A DNA stretch of 64,000 nucleotides from Ophioderma brevispina. Lineage: Eukaryota > Echinodermata > Ophiuroidea > Amphilepidida > Ophiodermatidae. Below the pieces are notes generated by a model. It worked only from the letters and a program-made list of their open reading frames with translations. It did no database searches and had not been told where the DNA came from. Within the stretch, counting starts at the first letter, position 1; every line of letters starts with the position of its first letter. The translations under genes and the position numbers were made by a program. The stretch lies in contig JAMKCH010012703.1 of NCBI GenBank assembly GCA_023653785.1, forward strand, positions 1 to 64,000, in the 5' to 3' direction. This document shows positions 1-64,000 of the stretch, in pieces.

Positions 1-2253
1 TTCAGATCTGACAAACTGCTTGGACAGGAAACGTCGTGAGCGCTGGAAGGAGACGGTTCAGGGAATCGACTTCAATCACTCCAGCAGGAAGGCCTGGAAG
101 ACTATAAACTGCCTCACCGGCAGAATTTCCAAACCATCGAAATGTCCAGTGACTGCCAACTCAATCGCTGAGCAACTCCTCGCAAATGGTCGTTTCAAGG
201 ACATTGATAAGGATCACACTCGTTCTGTTAAAAAAGAGATCACCAAACTTCGTCGAGCCCCCGGCATGGACGGGTCACTTTCAACATACTTCTCACTAGA
301 AAGAGCTTACCTCTGCTATTAGCCAACTAAAGAGTGGAAAGGCCCAGGGGCCTGATAACATACCAGCAGAGTTCCTGATGCCAATGCGGCCCACGATGTC
401 TTGAATGGCTCCAGGAGTTCTACACATGTTGCCTTACCAACCAGTCCTTACCCAAGATCTGGAGGAGGGCTACTATCATCGCACTGCCCAAACCAAACAA
501 GCCTGTCGACAACCCTAAGAACTACCGCCCAATATCACTACTGTGTGTTTCCTTCAAACTCCTTGAGAGGATGATCCTGGCCCGGCTGGAGCCCGTCGTC
601 GAACCCCATCTGCCTGACGAACAAGCAGGATTTAGCCGCGGCCGGAGCACAGTCCACCAGATTGTAAAACTCACAAATGATATTGAGGAAAGCTTTGAAA
701 AGCATCATAAGGCAGGCGTCATCTTGGTGGACCTTACTGCAACATATGTGATGTGATCAAGCAAAATAAGTCTGAAGTCGGTCAAATTCAATTTTTAGTT
801 TTCTGTATAACTGTATGCACCATTTAAAAAGCTACATTTTGCTGAAACCCCCATTGAAATTGACCTATTAATTCCAAAGATATAATCAGTTGAAGGGTGG
901 CAAAATCAATAGGAAACAAAAGACATTTTCTCCTTTGTTTGGCTCTATCTCAAAATCAATATCTGCGAGTTCCGACTCATTTTGCTTGATCACATCACAT
1001 ATGACACCGTGTGGCACCAGGGCTTGACACTCAAGCTTCTCAGGACCATCCCAGATTGTCACCTTGAACAATTCATATGTAACATGCTTGCAAACTGTAG
1101 CTTTATTCTCAAGACCAGTGATGGGCAGAGTAGTCATCTGCGTCGTCTGAGGAACGGAGTACCACAAGGATCTGTACTGGCTCCCATGCTGTTCAACTTG
1201 TATATATGCAATTTACCTCAAACAACATGGCTACGCCGACGATTTTGTCCTTCTCCACTCGGACAGCAGCTGGACAGAAGTAGAAAGTACTCTTACTGCA
1301 GATATGGCCCTTCTTGCAGCATATCTCAAGACCTGGAGACTGAAGCTGAGTGAAGCCAAGACCACTGCTACATGCCTTCCATCTCAACACCAAAGAGGCT
1401 CATCGCCAGCTTCAAATCAACCTCAATGGAGCACCTCTGCCATACAATCCTACCCAACTTATCTGGGAGTGAAGCTTGACTGGCAGCTTACTTATTGGCA
1501 GCACCTCGAGTCCGTATGCGCCAAGGTATCTTCGAGGAATAACCTCCTGTGCCGACTTGCTGGATCCTCATGGGGTGCCAGCCCAACGACTCTATGCACC
1601 ACCGCCTTGGTTCTGGTCTACAGCGCTGCTGAATATGCCACCCCAGCATGGTGCAACAGCTCTCACACAAAGAAGCTGGACACAGTACTCAACGAGACCT
1701 TGAGAACCATTACTGGTTGCCTCTGTCCCACTCCATCTGAGTTTCTACCAGTGCTTTCAGGCATTGTACCTGCAGTGCTTCGGAGACAACAGTGCTTCTG
1801 CTGGACAACAAGCACCTGCTACATAACACTGTCAAAGAATCACACCAGCTCGGCAGACACTGTGCTCTCGTCGACGTTTCTGTCGACACGCTGCTTAACT
1901 CTCCAGCTCCCCATTCAACATCTTACACATGGAATACTGCCTGGCTAGACACTTCAAGACCAGACCAACTCACTATTACACCTATGACAGAACTACCACC
2001 TGGTAGAAATCTTCCACGCAAGGAATGGGTCACCTTAAACCAGATTCGCACAGGAGTCGGTCGCTTCAACAGCAATATGCACCGATGGGGGCTGCGACCA
2101 TCTCCAGCCTGCCAATGTGGTTCTCCATCACAGACTGCGGATCACATTCTCAATGAGTGCCCTACCTTTCGCCCACCGGTGGACATAGACTTCTCAAACC
2201 CCAACCAATCAACAGTGAGCTGGCTCCACCGCCTACAACATATTGAGGATTGA
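1..2253 (+). pseudogene. Jockey-like non-LTR retrotransposon, broken reverse transcriptase
   Basis: In several frames, left to right, it shows a pre-RT segment (RKRRERWKETVQGIDF, SSRKAWKTINCLTG), fingers/palm motifs (GKAQGPDNIPAEFL, NPKNYRPISLL, PDEQAGFSRGRST), VILVDLTATY|DTVWH, RNGVPQGSVLAPMLFNLYI, the catalytic GYADDFVLL near 1230-1256, and a C-terminal CQCGSPSQTADHILNECP zinc-ribbon-like motif at 2109-2162. The frame changes near 290, 420, 1210 and 1780, and a MITE interrupts it at 744-1002, so it cannot make a full protein. The frame ends at TGA 2251-2253. The clade (jockey-like) is judged from motif style only. The 5' part continues beyond the window. Confidence 0.9.
744..1002. mobile_element. 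MITE inserted in the LINE reverse transcriptase
   Basis: The two ends are inverted copies of each other: atatgtgatgtgatcaagc at 744-762 and its reverse complement ending at 1002, extended with mismatches over about 35 bp. The insert falls exactly between LDLTA-TY and DTVWH of the reverse transcriptase. Removing about 255 bp restores that reading frame, with a duplicated acatat as possible target duplication. No coding capacity. A related end appears at about 60620. Confidence 0.8.
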
Positions 2254-2526
2254 CAATCAGAAGGACGTAACTCAGCACTGAAAGAAATATTAAAGAATTT
2301 CTTTAATTCTGCTGTAATACTGCTTTTGAGAAATGTGATGTTTAATATTTTCTACTTAGCAAATATATTCATTACTCAAAATGAAAATATCTCATAAAGC
2401 TCATATATGGTACTGTAAGCAAACATTATATAAACTTTAGTAAACAAAGAACAATTTTTAATTATGAACAGCAGAATTAAAGAAATAATTTCTTTCAGTG
2501 CTGAGTTACGTCTTTCTGATTGTCAA
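2250..2526. repeat. Inverted repeat with about 65-bp arms after the LINE
   Basis: The left arm starts ttgacaatcagaa at 2250 and the right arm ends ttctgattgtcaa at 2526. The arms share gacgtaactcagcactgaaa and aatttctttaattctgctg. The loop of about 145 bp is AT-rich. The left arm overlaps the stop codon of the LINE frame, so the arms may be the element's 3' end followed by an inverted second 3' end, or a separate MITE. Confidence 0.7.
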
Positions 2527-2529
2527 CCC

Positions 2530-4430
2530 TCGATATTTAGCTGCTGCCTCATATGCAAGAAGAAGATAGAATTCACTGACACTAACTGTAATTACTAGAA
2601 ATTTAACTTTAGAGGGAGGGAATCATGTGGCAAAAGTAATTACATAAGTAGGAATCAAAATTGTCAAAACAGCCTGAGCAAGCTGAAACCAGGCAGTTGA
2701 CATGAGTAGTCTCATATTACATGCCAATTTTTAATGATGCCTACATTAAAGAAAGATTTTTGCTTGAACGGTTAAACGTTATTTTTGCTTAAATGTTTGC
2801 TTTGGTTCAGAAAATATGCCAATTTTGTGGAGAGACCCAATTAACAATTCTGTTTGGCCACTTTTAGCCATACAAGGCAGAGAGACTGACACCAATGTAT
2901 ACCATAACTCATTATAGCAAAAAACAATTCACACAAGCTATTTCAGTTGGTATTGATTTCTTCTTGACAAAACATCAGTTTGAATAAAACGGTTCATTGT
3001 GTAACATAATTATAAGTATCTTCAACATATGAAATTACCATTGTTCAATAAATAAAGAGCATAGAGCTAAATAAAAGAAAAGCAGTCCTTATCAATGTCT
3101 CAGTTCATGAACATATTTAAATTGCTTAGAGATTTTTGTTTTACATCTTTAAGGTGATTTATATTGCACAAACACAGTATACTCAGCGTACACAACTTGC
3201 GAGAAGAACTAAAGCTGAAGTTTTCTGTAAATAAATTAGACTTAAAACTTAAAATTAAATTGCACATGTTTTTCATGCTGAATACGAAACCTTCTATGGT
3301 TTCACTTTGACTCCCAAGTTTTGTTGTTGGTTTAAACCAAGAAAACATCCTGATCCAAAGTAAACCATGTTCAGCCATCTTGACTTTCTTATCTGGGACA
3401 CTGAACATTTTTTCACTCAGCATTTTCTTTTGTAATCTCATGGACATTAATTTTATAATCCTGCAATTATTCTCTCACCCTCTATTGTTTGACACAATAA
3501 TTTGGTATAAAAATGTTTTTACCAAAACTATGCCAAAGACCATGCATATTACTCAATGTAAACAATGCATCTTTGTGTGGCTCAAAATGGCCATGCAGGA
3601 TTTTTAAGTCTCTCAGCAAAATAGGCATAACTTCTTTCTCCAAAGTCCAAATGACACCAAATAAAGTTCTTCTGAATCTGAAAGCCTATTTATCCCTCTT
3701 CACAACCAAAGAAAACATTTGAGCAGAAATAATTCTTAACTATTTTAATTATTTTTTGTTCTGAATGTAGGTTTTTTTTACTTGCACTGAAATTGATACA
3801 TTTTGTAATCTTTATGTATAATTTATTAACAGTTTATGGGGAAAATGGACTTTCATACTGACAAAAAATTATACCTTTTTTCAATCACAAACTACGTTCT
3901 AAGCGATGATTATTTTTTTTAACAATGTCTCTTGTTAGTTTATAATAAGACATGATAAAAACAAAAACAATTTCTTTCCGTTGCTTCTGATGATGCACTT
4001 GAGCATTATGGGTAAATGTTTGAAAATATGACACTAGTATATCTAATTGTTACCCTTTTCTGAGAGACCGGCATATTGATTTTTAATTTTTCAAAACAAC
4101 CTTTTGTATCCAATAGGCCAGTTTGTAATTTCTGCCATTTGCAGACAAAATGTTAAAATTCCTGAATATCTTGCAAAAGAAATTGAGTTTGCATACAGAG
4201 CCTCAGAACACACACACATATGGATTACTTTGGCCAACAGTTCAAGTGATATAATGATCTCATTTTTTAAGCCAAGACCATGTGTGCTTAAGAGCTAGTT
4301 TGAGCAGAGTGCACAATGTGCAACCAAATGGAAAACCTATGAGATCATGACTGCTATTGTGTTTGGTTAATATGAAGCAAAAACTAACACAAAAACAAAA
4401 CCAATAAACAAGCATGACCCATATGCCGCA
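2530..4430. other. AT-rich intronic sequence
   Basis: About 1.9 kb of AT-rich DNA with short open frames only, no splice-bounded homology and no clear repeat ends. It lies to the left of the NBD2 start exon on the minus strand. NBD2 Walker A was looked for here and not found. Confidence 0.5.
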
Positions 4431-4433
4431 CAG

Positions 4434-4606
4434 CCTAGGGGTGGCACCATGGGGAGACACCCTTTATGATTTGCAACAAAAATTGTTGGAGAATTTTCCA
4501 AGAAGTATGCACCAAATCATGCCATTTGTACTCATCTTCCCAAAATTTCCAACTTATGAGGTGGCACACTTCATCCCCATATCAAAATACTCTGGTGCCA
4601 CCCCTT
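4434..4606. mobile_element. Short MITE with AGGGGTGGCACCA ends
   Basis: Left end taggggtggcacca (4435), right end tggtgccacccctta (4593-4607), about 170 bp, no coding capacity. The ends resemble the right end of the element at 4984-5179, suggesting one family. The TTAA element at 4605 abuts it directly. Confidence 0.65.
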
Positions 4607-4973
4607 AAAGTCTGACTCAGAGATGATTTCGAAATATTATTTTTTTGTGTAATAATGAAAAATAGTCAACTAGAACTAAAGATAGTAACCTAAAATGCAC
4701 AATTCCGAAATTTGAGATGAATCGGATTTTTCGTTTTGATGCAGTAAACATTTGTGTGTAGTATTACGTCCCATAGGATAATGTGTATAACAAAAATTCC
4801 GGATCCGGAATTTTATAACAAAGTTGTGATTTTCTATATGAAGGAATTTGATTTAAGCTTAGCAATTTCACACAGTGATTAGTATATGGACAAGCATTAT
4901 GTACATGCAAAAAACACAATTTTTTTGGAACTTGAGGGCGCCCTCCTCAGGAAATCTCTGAGTCAGCCTTTAA
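4605..4973. mobile_element. TTAA-flanked MITE, copy 1
   Basis: Both sides are TTAA followed by inverted ends close to AGGCTGACTCAGAGATTTC. The interior is AT-rich and carries a perfect 22-bp palindrome (AAAATTCCGG + complement) at 4793-4814. A second copy lies at 19475-19838 with the same ends and TTAA flanks. TTAA target duplication is the hallmark of piggyBac-type elements; this copy is non-coding, so the transposase source is an inference. Confidence 0.8.
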
Positions 4974-4983
4974 CACAGCCAAC

Positions 4984-5179
4984 CAGGGGCAGCACTAGGA
5001 TAAAATCATAGGAGGGGCAAAACATCATGGGTGGGGCGAAACATCACAAGATTAACTCGTATAGGTTAAAAACCTTACTTTGTAGGCAATTTATTGCTTA
5101 AAACCCCTGTTTTTCCTGAATTTTGAAACTCTCAGGGGGGGCGGCTGCCCCCCCTTGTCACCCCCTGGTGCCACCCCTG
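4984..5179. mobile_element. hAT-like MITE (CAGGGGYRGCAC ends)
   Basis: Starts caggggcagcactagg and ends ccctggtgccacccctg, imperfect inverted ends of about 16 bp. The flanking octamers cagccaac and aggccaac match at 6 of 8 positions, consistent with an old 8-bp target duplication. The interior is rich in gggg/cccc runs with no reading frame. It ends 45 bp from the ABCC NBD2 exon. Confidence 0.7.
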
Positions 5180-5224
5180 AGGCCAACATGATACAATAAG
5201 CATTATTAACTATAAATGAACTAC

Positions 5225-63431
<58,207 letters not shown>

Positions 63432-63439
63432 CTATCAAT

Positions 63440-64000
63440 TAGGGAAAAAAGATATCAGAATATTTTCTTATGACTAATGTAGTTATGGCAGGCAGAACAA
63501 TTACATTAACATGATTTAAAAAAATACAGAATGTATTTGTCGTCTACTGTCATGGAATGGGGACATAAACATGATACATTGGATCTATGAATGACCTCTT
63601 TTAAGAGGTTAAAACATTTTTTACATGTTCACCTGATACCCAAGAATAATTTACCAAGTTTCAGCAGAATTGGGTAAACGTGACAAAATATGCAAATGAG
63701 CTCGTAGTCATCAGTTCTTTCATTGTTCGTTTATTTTAACAATAAACTTGTCAATTGTCCTTTTAAAATAGAGTAGAAAAATTAGCATGAATTGCAATCA
63801 CTACTTGGCTGAATCGTAATCGAGAGCTAAGCTAACAAGTAGATGGTAAACCAATTCAAAATAAGCTTTTGTATTGAGTCATCAGTTCTTTCACTGTTGT
63901 TTAATTCTTTCATTTGTTACTAACTGACGTGTTTCTATTTGCTCTTTGCATGGTTCGCCATTTGCAGTTAGAGCCTCAAACTGGCATTGTAATAGATGAG
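63440..64000. other. Intron sequence at the right edge
   Basis: AT-rich. gtcatcagttctttca.tgttcgttta appears at 63708 and again at 63880, a short direct repeat about 172 bp apart. No exon seen. Confidence 0.4.

Noticed and set aside
1..5220. Search for the NBD2 Walker A and signature exons of the transporter
   Set aside because: No G-x-x-G-x-G-K-S or LSxGQ reading in any frame of the minus strand; the gene must continue to the left of the window.

Overview
The window looks like a piece of a metazoan nuclear genome. It is AT-rich, has long introns with GT-AG (and one GC-AG) splice sites, non-LTR retrotransposon remains, many small inverted-repeat elements and several minisatellites. There are no operons or bacterial-style gene packing. 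The repeat style (short hairpin-ended repeats, tRNA-type SINE, jockey/CR1-like LINEs) suits a marine invertebrate such as an echinoderm or other non-vertebrate deuterostome, but this is an inference and the species cannot be named.

One host gene is recognisable and spans almost the whole window on the minus strand: an ABC transporter of subfamily C (MRP type). Its exons run right to left. A transmembrane-domain-1 exon lies at 63.3 kb. The end of TMD1 is at 49.7-50.0 kb (repeated at 59.9-60.2 kb). A linker exon is at 44.4 kb (repeated at 54.6 kb). Nucleotide-binding domain 1 lies between 38.6 and 32.9 kb with Walker A, signature LSGGQKQR and Walker B/D-loop. TMD2 exons sit at 31.8, 20.2, 11.1, 8.8 and 7.0 kb, followed by one at 5.8 kb and the first NBD2 exon at 5.2 kb. 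The N-terminus lies beyond the right edge and the NBD2 Walker A and later exons beyond the left edge. Where exons could be joined, intron phases agree. Several exons nevertheless carry single-base indels, so this is either a noisy long-read consensus or a decaying gene.

Region by region: 1-2.25 kb, broken jockey-like LINE carrying a MITE; 2.25-13 kb, TMD2/NBD2 exons among at least eight inverted-repeat elements and a 150-180 bp tandem repeat; 13.2-18.4 kb, a GC-rich, T-poor, hairpin-rich island without convincing genes; 18.4-31.7 kb, two TMD2 exons, a TTAA-flanked MITE, degenerate minisatellites and two hAT-like MITEs with exact 8-bp target duplications; 31.7-38.6 kb, NBD1 and two more LINE fragments; about 40.09-60.5 kb, a 10.2-kb direct tandem duplication, nearly identical except for its first 0.85 kb, carrying minisatellites, a SINE with a nested hAT-like MITE, a tRNA-like sequence and two transporter exons; 60.5-64 kb, intron sequence and one TMD1 exon with a local partial duplication.

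No complete new biological system is evident. The features most worth checking are the 13.2-18.4 kb island, the 10.2-kb duplication, the shared architecture of hairpin-terminated repeats, and the recurring indels in transporter exons.
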